A program made the position numbers and the translations under genes. Positions 31,013 through 39,542 of a stretch of 41,103 bases of DNA are shown here, piece after piece. The DNA is from an uncultured Alphaproteobacteria bacterium (GTDB lineage: Bacteria; Pseudomonadota; Alphaproteobacteria; RF32; CAG-239), in contig CALXRR010000009.1 of the NCBI GenBank assembly GCA_944390905.1, positions 1 through 41,103 of the forward strand. Reading direction: 5' to 3'. Numbering within the stretch: the stretch's first letter is position 1; each line of letters begins with the position of its first letter. The notes under the pieces were generated by a model. The model saw only the letters and a list, made by a program, of their open reading frames with translations, was not told the origin of the DNA and did not search any database.

Positions 31013-33163
31013 ATGTTAAGACAATATGAACTTGTTGAGTTAGTAACCTCTTATGACCCCGATGCAGATGAAGACGCTCTGAACCGAGCTTATGTATTTG
31101 CCATGAAAAAACACGGAGCCCAGCTCCGCGAGTCCGGAGACCCTTATTATTCGCATCCAATAGAAGTTGCCGGTATTTTGACCAAGTTCAAGCTGGATTG
31201 CTCTTCAATCATAGCCGCTTTGCTGCATGATACGGTCGAAGATACCGATACCACGGTTGAAGAAGTCCGTAGCCTTTTTGGTGACCAAGTTGCCAGCATT
31301 GTTGATGGGCTGACCAAGTTAGCCATGATAGAGCAAAAATCAGGCAACAGCAAACAAGCCGAAAACTTCCGCAAACTCTTGCTGGCTATGTCAGAAGACA
31401 TCAGAGTCTTGCTGATAAAATTAGCCGACCGCCTGCATAATATGCGCACGCTCAAATATTGCAAGCCGGAAAAACGCGCTCGCATTGCCAGAGAAACACT
31501 TGATATTTATGCTCCCTTAGCCGAACGTATCGGTATGCAAGAGGTCAAAAGCGAGTTGGAGGAGATAGCCTTTGCCGAGCTCTATAAAGAAGCTCACGAT
31601 TCGATAGTCGCCCGTCTCAACTTTTTAAGAGAGCAGGGGAGTAATATAGTCCCCAAGATTATAGCGCAGCTGCAAAAAGATATGGAAGAAAACGGCATCA
31701 AAGCCACTATCAGCGGCCGTGAAAAAACACCTTATTCCATCTGGCGCAAAATGCAGCAAAAGAACGCCTCTTTCGAGCAATTGTCTGACATTATGGCCTT
31801 TCGTATTACTGTAGATGATGTCGGTACTTGCTATCAAGCATTGGGTGTTATCCATAGCAAATATCATATGATACCACGCCGTTTTAAGGACTATATTTCG
31901 ACGCCCAAACCCAATGGTTATAAGTCGATTCATACCGGAGTTATTGGTCCGGAGAACACCCGTATTGAAATCCAAATTCGCACTTATGAAATGCATGAAG
32001 TCGCCGAAAAAGGCGTTGCCGCGCATTGGGCATATAAACAAGGGCAAAAAGTTGAAGGCCGCAATTTCCGCTGGATTAGAGAATTGCTTGAGATTTTGGA
32101 ACAAGCCCAAAATCCGGAAGAGTTTTTGGAAAACACCAAGCTTGAAATGTATAATGATCAAGTTTTTTGCTTCACCCCCAAAGGCGATTTGATAGGCCTG
32201 CCGCGCAACTCCACGCCGGTAGATTTTGCCTACGCGGTGCATTCTTCGGTCGGCGACACTTGCGTCGGCGCCAAGATTAACGGAGAAATACGCCCGCTTC
32301 GTACCGTCCTTCAAAATGGAGATCAAGTTGAAGTTCTGACCTCCAAAGCGCAGCACCCTTCAACCGAATGGGAAAGATTTGTCGTCACCGGCAAGGCTAA
32401 GGCCGCAATTCGCCGCTATGTCCGCGCTCATAAACGCGACCAGTTTATCACCCTCGGTCAAGAGATATTAGAAAGACTGTTTAAGGGTGAAAATCTGGAA
32501 TTCGCCGAAAAAGCTTTGGTTAATATCTTGCCCAATTTTGAGGCTGAATCGATAGATGATATATACGCCAAAGTCGGAGAAGGCTTGGTTACCGGCTGGG
32601 ATGTCCTTAAAGCGGTTTATCCGGCCTATAAGCAGTCTCGCTTGAGTAAGGTCGTCAATGCGATTAAAGTCCCCGGATTCAAGAGCGTCTTGAAAAAGAA
32701 CAAGAGCAAAGGGGAGCCGTTAAAGATTAAGGGGCTCATCCCCGGAATGGCAGTCCATTTTGCCGGCTGCTGTCATCCGTTGCCCGGCGACCGTATTGTT
32801 GGTATAGTTACAACCGGCAAAGGCGTTGCCGTCCATACCATAGACTGCAAAATGCTGGAAAAATATTCCGGAGAGCCGGAGCGTTGGCTAGACATTGCTT
32901 GGGGCGATGATGCCTTTAATGAAGTCCACGTCGGTCGCTTAAAAATCATGCTTGCCAATGAGCCCGGAGCTCTGGCTGATTTATCCAACCTCATCGCTCG
33001 CAACAACGGTAATATAGCCAATTTAAATATTACTTATCGTACCGTAAGTTACTTTGAGATTTTGGTCGATGTTGAGGTTAAAGATGTTGGCCATCTTAAC
33101 GACATCATAGCAGCATTGAAGGCAAGTAAGGTCGTCAGCTATGTAGCCCGCGCCGCGCAATAA
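31013..33163 (+). CDS. rsh: Bifunctional (p)ppGpp synthetase/hydrolase (RelA/SpoT family)
   Basis: 716 residues. An HD hydrolase domain contains ALLHDTVEDT (HD at 72-73). The synthetase domain carries RFKDYISTPKPNGYKSIHT (about 290); the RFKD form is typical of bifunctional enzymes rather than synthetase-only RelA. A TGS domain (VFCFTPKGDLIGLP) and a C-terminal ACT domain follow, with the HFAGCCHPLPGD conserved Cys motif between them. It controls the stringent response. acpS follows after 27 nt, and acyl carrier protein is a known partner of SpoT, but a functional link here is inference. Confidence 0.95.
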   Translation: MLRQYELVELVTSYDPDADEDALNRAYVFAMKKHGAQLRESGDPYYSHPIEVAGILTKFKLDCSSIIAALLHDTVEDTDTTVEEVRSLFGDQVASIVDGLTKLAMIEQKSGNSKQAENFRKLLLAMSEDIRVLLIKLADRLHNMRTLKYCKPEKRARIARETLDIYAPLAERIGMQEVKSELEEIAFAELYKEAHDSIVARLNFLREQGSNIVPKIIAQLQKDMEENGIKATISGREKTPYSIWRKMQQKNASFEQLSDIMAFRITVDDVGTCYQALGVIHSKYHMIPRRFKDYISTPKPNGYKSIHTGVIGPENTRIEIQIRTYEMHEVAEKGVAAHWAYKQGQKVEGRNFRWIRELLEILEQAQNPEEFLENTKLEMYNDQVFCFTPKGDLIGLPRNSTPVDFAYAVHSSVGDTCVGAKINGEIRPLRTVLQNGDQVEVLTSKAQHPSTEWERFVVTGKAKAAIRRYVRAHKRDQFITLGQEILERLFKGENLEFAEKALVNILPNFEAESIDDIYAKVGEGLVTGWDVLKAVYPAYKQSRLSKVVNAIKVPGFKSVLKKNKSKGEPLKIKGLIPGMAVHFAGCCHPLPGDRIVGIVTTGKGVAVHTIDCKMLEKYSGEPERWLDIAWGDDAFNEVHVGRLKIMLANEPGALADLSNLIARNNGNIANLNITYRTVSYFEILVDVEVKDVGHLNDIIAALKASKVVSYVARAAQ

Positions 33164-33190
33164 AGCTAACCTGATAAAGGAAAACATATC

Positions 33191-33595
33191 ATGATAATGG
33201 GATTAGGTTCTGACATTAGCCAAATATCGCGTTTTGAAAGAGCGATACAAGCCTATGGAGAAAATCTTTTGAACCGTATATTAGGTGATTATGAGCGCCA
33301 AGAGCTCAGCGACAAATATAAAATCGGTACTAAAGAATGCGCTGCGTTTGTAGCCAAGCGCTTTGCCGCCAAAGAGGCCTGTGCCAAAGCTTTGGGGACA
33401 GGTTTTCGCAATGGTATATACCTCAAGGATATCCAAACCAAGCACAATTCGGCAGGCAAGCCTGAGCTTATGCTCAGCGGTGGAGCTCTACGCCGTTTGC
33501 AGGCTATCGGCAATGGCTCTGAGCCAACACTGCATCTAAGCGTTAGTGATGATTATCCCTTTGCGCAAGCCGTTGTAATTATAGAAATTATTTGA
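33191..33595 (+). CDS. acpS: Holo-[acyl-carrier-protein] synthase
   Basis: 134 residues. It transfers phosphopantetheine from CoA to the ACP serine. Motifs GLGSDISQISRFE (Asp8) and RFAAKEACAKALGTGF (Glu62) hold the metal ligands, and LHLSVSDDYPFAQAVVI forms the end. AAAGGAAAA is 6 nt before the ATG at 33191; the Met at 33197 is an alternative. It lies between rsh and lepB in the common alphaproteobacterial order. Confidence 0.94.
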   Translation: MIMGLGSDISQISRFERAIQAYGENLLNRILGDYERQELSDKYKIGTKECAAFVAKRFAAKEACAKALGTGFRNGIYLKDIQTKHNSAGKPELMLSGGALRRLQAIGNGSEPTLHLSVSDDYPFAQAVVIIEII

Positions 33596-33598
33596 AGA

Positions 33599-33637
33599 TT
33601 ATACTTGTCAAAATCTAAATATCAGATTAGAGTATAA
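33599..33637 (+). promoter_or_regulatory. Nested inverted repeat after acpS
   Basis: TTATACT/AGTATAA (33599-33605 and 33631-33637) encloses AATCT/AGATT (33612-33616 and 33624-33628). No T-run follows. It is the first of two tandem hairpins before lepB-rnc-era. Confidence 0.5.
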
Positions 33638-33641
33638 AGCA

Positions 33642-33689
33642 CATTGTTTTAGATAATGGTATCATGCAATGCGTTTATCTAAAACAATG
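33642..33689 (+). promoter_or_regulatory. Perfect 15-bp inverted repeat upstream of lepB
   Basis: CATTGTTTTAGATAA (33642-33656) pairs perfectly with TTATCTAAAACAATG (33675-33689) around an 18-nt loop. There is no T-run, so it is not a simple terminator. A site for RNase III, whose gene is two genes downstream, is a reasonable guess. Confidence 0.55.
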
Positions 33690-33723
33690 ACTGCCCCAAC
33701 CGCAAATCTTTAGGAATACAAAG

Positions 33724-34455
33724 ATGGAAAAAGAAGAAAGTCTTGTTGATACAATCAAAACCATAATCTATGCCGTGCTGATAGCCATGGTCATCCGAAC
33801 CTTTATGTTCGAGCCGTTTAAAATACCCTCAGGTTCAATGTATTCAACGCTTCATGTCGGTGATTTTTTATTTGTTTCCAAATATACTTACGGCTATTCC
33901 AAATATTCTCTGCCGTTTAGCTTGCCCCTTTTTGACGGCCGTATTTGGGCTGATGCGCCGGCTCGTGGAGATGTAGTGGTTTTTCGCAATCCACAAGATA
34001 ACAAAACCGATTTTATTAAAAGAGTTATAGGCCTCCCCGGAGATAAAATCAAACTTGAAAACGGCCGCCTTTATATCAACGATAAGCTTGTTGAGAGAGA
34101 ACAAATAGAAGATTTTGTCCTTCGTGATGAATATGGCAATGTCGAGCGCTACCGCCAGTATGAAGAAATTTTGCCCGAAGGTAAAAAACATAAGATACTT
34201 GAAATTTCCGATAATGAAGAATACGACAATGTCGCGGAGTTTGTTGTCCCTGATAATAATTATTTTATGATGGGTGACAACCGTGACCGCTCTGATGACA
34301 GCCGCGTTAATGTCGGCTTCGTTCCGTTTGACAATTTGGTAGGCAAAGCCAGAGTTCTGTTTTTCTCCTATGATAGTACTGATGGCGAATGGTATGAGCT
34401 GTGGAATCTTCCTCGCAAGATTCGTTGGAGCCGTTTGTTTAACAGCATCAATTAA
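33724..34455 (+). CDS. lepB: Signal peptidase I
   Basis: 243 residues. One N-terminal membrane segment (about 10-26), then the catalytic Ser in PSGSM (S38) and the general-base Lys in FIKRVIGLPGD (K99), plus GDNRDRSDDSR. It cleaves signal peptides of exported proteins on the periplasmic side of the inner membrane; the secreted lectin-like proteins in this window would be substrates. It heads the lepB-rnc-era group, with rnc 9 nt downstream. Confidence 0.96.
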   Translation: MEKEESLVDTIKTIIYAVLIAMVIRTFMFEPFKIPSGSMYSTLHVGDFLFVSKYTYGYSKYSLPFSLPLFDGRIWADAPARGDVVVFRNPQDNKTDFIKRVIGLPGDKIKLENGRLYINDKLVEREQIEDFVLRDEYGNVERYRQYEEILPEGKKHKILEISDNEEYDNVAEFVVPDNNYFMMGDNRDRSDDSRVNVGFVPFDNLVGKARVLFFSYDSTDGEWYELWNLPRKIRWSRLFNSIN

Positions 34456-34464
34456 GGTGTAACC

Positions 34465-35136
34465 ATGTCAAATCTTGAAAAATTAGAAAATATTATCGGA
34501 TATAAGTTTAAAAATATAAGCTTGTTGCATCAGGCTTTAACTCATAGCAGCTGTTCAGGTAAAGTCAGCGAAAATTATGAACGTCTGGAGTTTTTGGGTG
34601 ATAGAGTATTAGGCGTGGCCGTTGCTGAAATGCTGTATAAAGCCTTTCCCAATGAGCCGGAAGGAGGTTTGTCGCAAAGGCACACATCACTTGTCTGCAA
34701 AGAAATGGTGTCAGAGGTTGTCCGTCGCCACGGAATAGATAAATACGTCTTGGTCGCCAGCGAAGATATCCGCGAAAATGACAATGTTTTGTGTGATGTA
34801 GGCGAGGCGATTATCGGAGCCGTATATATAGATGGAGGAGCTCAGGCAGCTATAGATTATGTCCGCCGTTTTTGGCATGAGTTGATTCACAAAAACATCA
34901 CTCCTCCCAAAGACAGCAAAACCTTGTTGCAAGAGGTGGCACATAGCCGCGGTATTGAAACTCCAAGCTACGAGGTAGTTAGCCGAGAAGGATCAGAGCA
35001 TGAGCCGGTCTTCCATGTTAAGGTAAATTTTGCCGGTCAACCCAGCGTATCCGGCTGTGGTCGTAATAAGAAGCTTGCCGAGCAAGACGCCGCGTCTCAA
35101 ATGCTTCGGCAGTTAGGAATCAAACATGAAGAATAA
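34465..35136 (+). CDS. rnc: Ribonuclease III
   Basis: 223 residues. The RNase III signature NYERLEFLGDRVLG (37-50), catalytic acids D111 and E114 in DVGEAIIG, and a C-terminal double-stranded-RNA-binding domain (about 150-220, ending KLAEQDAASQMLRQL) are present. It processes rRNA precursors and structured mRNAs. The stop overlaps era by 11 nt. Confidence 0.97.
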   Translation: MSNLEKLENIIGYKFKNISLLHQALTHSSCSGKVSENYERLEFLGDRVLGVAVAEMLYKAFPNEPEGGLSQRHTSLVCKEMVSEVVRRHGIDKYVLVASEDIRENDNVLCDVGEAIIGAVYIDGGAQAAIDYVRRFWHELIHKNITPPKDSKTLLQEVAHSRGIETPSYEVVSREGSEHEPVFHVKVNFAGQPSVSGCGRNKKLAEQDAASQMLRQLGIKHEE

Positions 35137-36040
35137 TCCTGAGGCAGATGTTTCACGCTGTGGCTTTGTAGCTTTAATCGGCGCGCCCAATGCCGGCAAA
35201 TCCACGATTACCAACAACTTTGTCGGCTCTAAAGTATCCATTGTATCACCTAAGGTGCAAACCACGCGTACTTTAGTCAAGGGGATAGGCATATGCGGCA
35301 ATACCCAAATAATTTTTCTTGATACTCCTGGGATTTTCAAGCCCAAACGCCGTCTGGACAGAGCAATGGTAGCTTCTGCGTGGAGTGGTGTCGGTGATGC
35401 CGATATTACGGTCCTGGTGGTTGACGCGCATAAAGGCGTAGACGATGAAGTCCGCGCCATCGTATCCAACCTGCAGCAAAATCAGATACCTGCGGTTTTG
35501 GTGCTGAATAAAGTTGATTTGGTCAAAAAAGAAAAATTGTTGGAACTCAGTGCCATGCTCAATGGCATGCATCCTTTTACTGAAACTTTTATGATATCTG
35601 CCGCTACCGGAGAACATATTGACGACTTCTACCGCTATCTGGCCGACAATTTACCTGAGAGCCCGTGGTATTATCCTGAGGAGCAAATGTCCGATATGCC
35701 GCTCAAGCTTTTGGCGGCAGAAATCGTGCGCGAAAAATTGTTTTTGTATTTGCAGCACGAGCTACCCTATGCGCTCACTGTTGAGCCGGAACTCTGGCAG
35801 CGCCGAGAAGACAATTCCGTCCGCGCCGAGATGACGATTTATGTCCAGCGTGACAGCCAAAAGATAATCGTCTTGGGCAAGAACGGCTCAATGATAAAGA
35901 AAATCGGGCAAGCCGCCCGCCGCGAGATAGAAGATCTGCTTGAAGACCGAGTACACCTGTTTTTGTTTGTAAAAGTGCGAGAAAATTGGATAGATGATCC
36001 CGCACGCTATGCAGACTGGGGACTAAACTTTAACGCTTAG
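35126..36040 (+). CDS. era: GTPase Era
   Basis: 304 residues. GTPase motifs are GAPNAGKS (19-26), DTPG (66-69) and NKVD (about 131), and a C-terminal KH domain includes VLGKNGSMIKKIGQAARREIE. Era binds 16S rRNA near its 3' end in 30S maturation. The ATG at 35126 overlaps the end of rnc, implying coupling. Confidence 0.97.
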   Translation: MKNNPEADVSRCGFVALIGAPNAGKSTITNNFVGSKVSIVSPKVQTTRTLVKGIGICGNTQIIFLDTPGIFKPKRRLDRAMVASAWSGVGDADITVLVVDAHKGVDDEVRAIVSNLQQNQIPAVLVLNKVDLVKKEKLLELSAMLNGMHPFTETFMISAATGEHIDDFYRYLADNLPESPWYYPEEQMSDMPLKLLAAEIVREKLFLYLQHELPYALTVEPELWQRREDNSVRAEMTIYVQRDSQKIIVLGKNGSMIKKIGQAARREIEDLLEDRVHLFLFVKVRENWIDDPARYADWGLNFNA

Positions 36041-36065
36041 ATTTTGTATTATAAAAGGAGGAGCA

Positions 36066-36434
36066 ATGATAAAACAATTTTTCACAGCTGCGGCAATTTT
36101 AGCCTTAGGGGCATGCAGTCATACTTATTGCGGGACTTATCAAGGTGTTTTGCCGGCAGCGAGCGGCCCCGGCATTGAGACCACTCTTACGTTGAATAAT
36201 AACGGCACCTATAACATGGAGAGCATCTATATGGATAAAGTTGCCGGAGTTTTTGAGGACGAAGGTACTTACAGTGTTGACGACGGAGTTATCACGCTCA
36301 ATTCAGAGGAAATGGAAGCCGTTTACTTCCAAATGGAAGAAGGTCAGGTACGTCGTCTAGACACGCGCCGCCAGCCGGTTATAGGCGAGTTATCGGAGCA
36401 CTATGTTTTGAAAAAAGTCAAAAATTGTGACTAA
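36066..36434 (+). CDS. NlpE-like lipoprotein
   Basis: 122 residues. A signal peptide ends in LGAC (Cys 17). The mature domain starts GTYQGVLPAASGPGIETTLTL and continues with NGTYNMES and GTYSVDDGVITL, the pattern of the N-terminal domain of NlpE, an outer-membrane lipoprotein that signals envelope and adhesion stress to CpxA in enterics. The CxxC of the enteric LPCADC motif is replaced by AASG. There is a strong AAAGGAGGAG site before the ATG. No Cpx system is visible, so the role is unknown. Confidence 0.75.
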   Translation: MIKQFFTAAAILALGACSHTYCGTYQGVLPAASGPGIETTLTLNNNGTYNMESIYMDKVAGVFEDEGTYSVDDGVITLNSEEMEAVYFQMEEGQVRRLDTRRQPVIGELSEHYVLKKVKNCD

Positions 36435-36451
36435 TTTGTTCATTTTGTCTA

Positions 36452-36497
36452 TTGACAAACGCTGTGAAATGTTGTAACTTCACAGCGTTATTTTTTA
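36452..36497 (+). promoter_or_regulatory. Combined terminator and promoter
   Basis: TTGACA (36452-36457) and TAACTT (36475-36480) with a 17-nt spacer. The perfect 11-bp stem AACGCTGTGAA/TTCACAGCGTT (36458-36468 and 36479-36489) plus TTTTTT forms a terminator for the NlpE-like gene, with the -10 region in or beside its loop. The stem starts exactly after TTGACA. The following ATTTTTTATTA is also found after the 17232-17277 element. Confidence 0.65.
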
Positions 36498-36516
36498 TTA
36501 CTTTAATTTATTTATT

Positions 36517-37071
36517 ATGTATATTTCAGATGATAATTTCATGAGGATTGTCGAAACCGGCAATATCATGAGTAAGCAACCCAAAATTTTTAAGGTTTTT
36601 AATCCCGCCACCAGCGCCAGTATGAAGGCCAATATCGGCGGTATTTTAAATGCTTTGAAATATCCAGAGCTGAGCAACAATGTGGCCACGGATTGGCGTC
36701 ATTATTTGTTGCTTGTCAAGCAGGCGCAAATGTACAGTTGGAGCACGGTAATTGATGTGTTAAACTTCATGCGTTTGATGACCAGCGAGGACAGCCCGTT
36801 CAAGCGCGAGGCTATGATTGATATTATGGCCGACTGTATCAAATTCGGCTTCTGCAAAGAGGAAATATCTTCCTTCACGCCGCAACAGCTCAATCTGTTG
36901 TTTGAAGAAGATATAGTCACCAAACAAGAAGGCAGTGAACCTTTGGTTATTTGGATTTCCGGTATTCCGGTTTGGCGAGGTGCTAAGTTTAATGCCGAAG
37001 CCTACCGCAAACTAAGCAAGACCGATGCGCTCAATCACTGCCTGTTTGATGCGGTGATAATGCACCCCTAA
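36517..37071 (+). CDS. Uncharacterised 184-residue protein
   Basis: A soluble, mostly helical protein with no signal peptide. A motif-like VIWISGIPVWRGAKFNAEAYRKL lies near the C-terminus. No family recognised. The ATG at 36517 follows TTTATTTATT with no Shine-Dalgarno sequence. It is transcribed from the promoter embedded in the previous terminator and has its own terminator, so it is an isolated unit between the era group and the flagellar operon. Confidence 0.6.
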   Translation: MYISDDNFMRIVETGNIMSKQPKIFKVFNPATSASMKANIGGILNALKYPELSNNVATDWRHYLLLVKQAQMYSWSTVIDVLNFMRLMTSEDSPFKREAMIDIMADCIKFGFCKEEISSFTPQQLNLLFEEDIVTKQEGSEPLVIWISGIPVWRGAKFNAEAYRKLSKTDALNHCLFDAVIMHP

Positions 37072-37130
37072 TCAATTTTGTTAACCTACAATCGTTTTTG
37101 TGCTCTTTGATGTTGCTTTACACTAACCCG

Positions 37131-37160
37131 CCCCGCGGCTTTTGCTGCGGGGTTTTTTTT
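37131..37160 (+). terminator. Terminator
   Basis: CCCCGCGGC pairs with GCTGCGGGG (37131-37152), with a small mismatch, followed by eight T. Confidence 0.9.
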
Positions 37161-37175
37161 GTGGTTAAAATTTTT

Positions 37176-37191
37176 TGGCACGCTTTTTGCA
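37176..37191 (+). promoter_or_regulatory. Sigma-54 promoter of the flgFGAH operon
   Basis: TGGCAC and TTGCA separated by five bases, with the diagnostic GG and GC exactly 10 nt apart, matching the -24/-12 consensus. The start would be near 37202, about 40 nt before flgF. This implies RpoN and an enhancer-binding activator (FlbD/FleQ type) elsewhere. Confidence 0.85.
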
Positions 37192-37242
37192 TTACATAAG
37201 TCACAAAGAAAAATTATCCTTTTTAGATTGGGGAAAATAAAT

Positions 37243-37989
37243 ATGGATAATACAAATTACATAGCTTTATCACGCCAAATGGCATTGTGGAAACAGCTTG
37301 ACACCGTTTCTATCAATATGGCCAATATGAACACCGCCGGCTATAAAGAAGGGGAAGCCATTTTCACGACCTATCTCGCAGAGACCCAAAATGGCGCGGC
37401 TGATATGATAGGCAACCCGTTGTCATTTACACAAGACTTCGGTATTTATAAAAATTTTGTAGAAGGCATGATAAGCACCACCGGCAATCAACTAGACGCC
37501 GCCATCAAAGGCGATGCCTTTTTTGCCGTAGAAACACCCGACGGAGAAATGTATACCAAAAAAGGTCAGTTTACGCTGGATAAAGACGGTGCTATTACCA
37601 CCAACGAAGGCAACTACCTTTTGTCAGAAAACGGCACTCCGTTTTTCATCGCCCCCGGAGAAAGCGAAATCACCATTACCGATAGTGGCGAGGTCTTGAC
37701 CGAAAACGGCAGCCTCGGGCGGATTAAGTTGGCCAGCTTTGAAGACAATCAAAAGCTTACCCGCGTGGCCGATACGTTGTTTGCCAATACCGAAGGTAAT
37801 AAGATGGAACTCAATAACGGTGATTACCGAGTTATCCATAAAGCTATTGAAAAATCCAATGTCGATCCAATAACGGAAATGACTAAAATGATAAAAATTC
37901 AGCGTTCATACGAATATGTCCAACAAATGATAGATGAAGAACATGAACGCTTGTCCAACACCATTCAAGCCTATGCACAGCTTGCATAA
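37243..37989 (+). CDS. flgF: Flagellar basal-body rod protein FlgF
   Basis: 248 residues from the ATG at 37243 (MDNTNYIALSRQMALWKQL), which has GGGGAAA upstream and begins like the family. The frame extends to 37159 but that crosses the sigma-54 promoter. The N-terminal flagellin-type rod motif NMANMNTAGYKE and the C-terminal SNVDPITEMTKMIKIQRSYEYVQQMI are present. It is part of the proximal/distal rod junction. flgG follows after 28 nt. Confidence 0.94.
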   Translation: MDNTNYIALSRQMALWKQLDTVSINMANMNTAGYKEGEAIFTTYLAETQNGAADMIGNPLSFTQDFGIYKNFVEGMISTTGNQLDAAIKGDAFFAVETPDGEMYTKKGQFTLDKDGAITTNEGNYLLSENGTPFFIAPGESEITITDSGEVLTENGSLGRIKLASFEDNQKLTRVADTLFANTEGNKMELNNGDYRVIHKAIEKSNVDPITEMTKMIKIQRSYEYVQQMIDEEHERLSNTIQAYAQLA

Positions 37990-38017
37990 CAGATTATAAA
38001 AGAGAAGGGGAACCCAC

Positions 38018-38806
38018 ATGAGATCATTAAGCATCGGAGCAACCGGAATGTTGGCACAACAAACCAATGTTGATGTCATTTCCAACAACATCGCTAATAT
38101 GAATACTACGGCCTATACCAAACGCAGAGCTGAGTTTAACGATTTGCTGTACCAAAACATCGTCCGTCCCGGATCATCATCCACCGCTGGTGAGACCATA
38201 GTTCCGGCCGGCATCCAGCTTGGTACCGGTGTTAGAACCGCCGCCATTTATCGTATCACTGATGGTAATGCCTTGACCAACACCGGCAATCCGTTGGATT
38301 TGGCGATTAAGGGGCGCGGCTATTTCCAAATAGAGCTTCCGGAAGGCAAGGGTACAGCTTATACCCGCGACGGAGCATTCCAGCGCAACGGCGATGGCGT
38401 TATCGTTACTCATGATGGTTATGTTGTCCAACCTGAAATCACCGTTCCGGAAGATGCAACCGAGATTTATGTTAATGCTGCCGGTGAGGTCTGGGTCAAG
38501 CAAGACGGCCAAGTCGATGAAACCAACATCGGCCAGCTTGAAATCGCAACTTTTGTGAATGAAGCCGGACTTGAGGCCATGGGGCAAAACCTGTTTTTAG
38601 AGACCGCCGCATCCGGCGCTCCGGTTGTTGACAACCCCGATACTGAAGGTTTTGGTTCAATTCAGGCCGGATATTTGGAAACTTCAAATGTCAACCCTGT
38701 TACCGAAATTACGGAATTGGTTTCCGCCCAAAGAGCTTATGAGATGAACTCCAAGATTATTACTACCTCAGATCAAATGCTTTCAACCGTTAATCAGATG
38801 AAGTAA
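38018..38806 (+). CDS. flgG: Flagellar distal rod protein FlgG
   Basis: 262 residues, family length. The start MRSLSIGATGMLAQQTNVDVISNNIANMNTTAYTKRRAEF and the C-terminal ETSNVNPVTEITELVSAQRAYEMNSKII are highly typical. It forms the distal rod crossing the periplasm. It sits between flgF and flgA under the sigma-54 promoter. Confidence 0.97.
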   Translation: MRSLSIGATGMLAQQTNVDVISNNIANMNTTAYTKRRAEFNDLLYQNIVRPGSSSTAGETIVPAGIQLGTGVRTAAIYRITDGNALTNTGNPLDLAIKGRGYFQIELPEGKGTAYTRDGAFQRNGDGVIVTHDGYVVQPEITVPEDATEIYVNAAGEVWVKQDGQVDETNIGQLEIATFVNEAGLEAMGQNLFLETAASGAPVVDNPDTEGFGSIQAGYLETSNVNPVTEITELVSAQRAYEMNSKIITTSDQMLSTVNQMK

Positions 38807-38810
38807 TAAG

Positions 38811-39527
38811 ATGAAGAGATTAAAGCTGCTTAACATATTTAGCGTCTTGGTGCTGTCACTATTCGTACACGTTAATGCCTATGGAGCATTGAACGTTACC
38901 GGAGATGATGTTACGGCCGCCCTAAGAGATGCATTTTTGAACTCAGGTGTTGAAGATGCTATGGATATTGAGTTTTTCGGCGGAACGACCAGCTTTGTTC
39001 TTCCGCGCGAGAGCAGCTTTAAGATAATGGTTTCAGACTTGGATTATAGCGAAGGAGGAGACAAATTTAGCTGCCATATAGATGTTTTTGCCGAAGGGCA
39101 GTTGGTAGGCAGTTCAGACTTAATCGGCAAATATTACCTACTGGACAGAGTCTATGTGCCTACGCGCACCATAAATAAAGGTGAGATTATTAGCGCAGAA
39201 GATATAAAACCGATTATGTTCAGACGCAGCCGAATAAAATCAGTCAATATAACTGATAAAGACAAGATAATCGGCAAAGAAGCCAAAAGGATTTTGAAGA
39301 CCGGCAAACTTATTATGAATAGTGAGATAGGGGACAAAGTATTGATACATAAAGGAGATGTAGTGTCCGCCGTCTACCAAACCAAACAAATGCAAATCAC
39401 CACTCGAGCCGAAGCGCTTGAAGACGGGAGCAAAGGGGAAAGAATAGAGCTCCAAAATCCCAAGAGCAAAAAAAGTATTTACGGAGTGGTGCAGGATAAA
39501 GATACCGTACAGGTAGAGATTCAATAG
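38811..39527 (+). CDS. flgA: Flagellar P-ring assembly chaperone FlgA
   Basis: 238 residues. A signal peptide (about 1-25, ending NAYG) is followed by an N-terminal domain and a SAF-type C-terminal domain (about 120-238) with VPTRTINKGEIISAEDI and the ending YGVVQDKDTVQVEI. It is periplasmic and assists FlgI P-ring assembly. It starts 4 nt after flgG. Confidence 0.9.
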   Translation: MKRLKLLNIFSVLVLSLFVHVNAYGALNVTGDDVTAALRDAFLNSGVEDAMDIEFFGGTTSFVLPRESSFKIMVSDLDYSEGGDKFSCHIDVFAEGQLVGSSDLIGKYYLLDRVYVPTRTINKGEIISAEDIKPIMFRRSRIKSVNITDKDKIIGKEAKRILKTGKLIMNSEIGDKVLIHKGDVVSAVYQTKQMQITTRAEALEDGSKGERIELQNPKSKKSIYGVVQDKDTVQVEIQ

Positions 39528-39542
39528 AAGGGGACTATTGTC

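Noticed and set aside
37159..37242. N-terminal extension of FlgF
   Set aside because: It would place the coding region over the terminator T-run and the sigma-54 promoter; the conserved protein start and ribosome site are at 37243.
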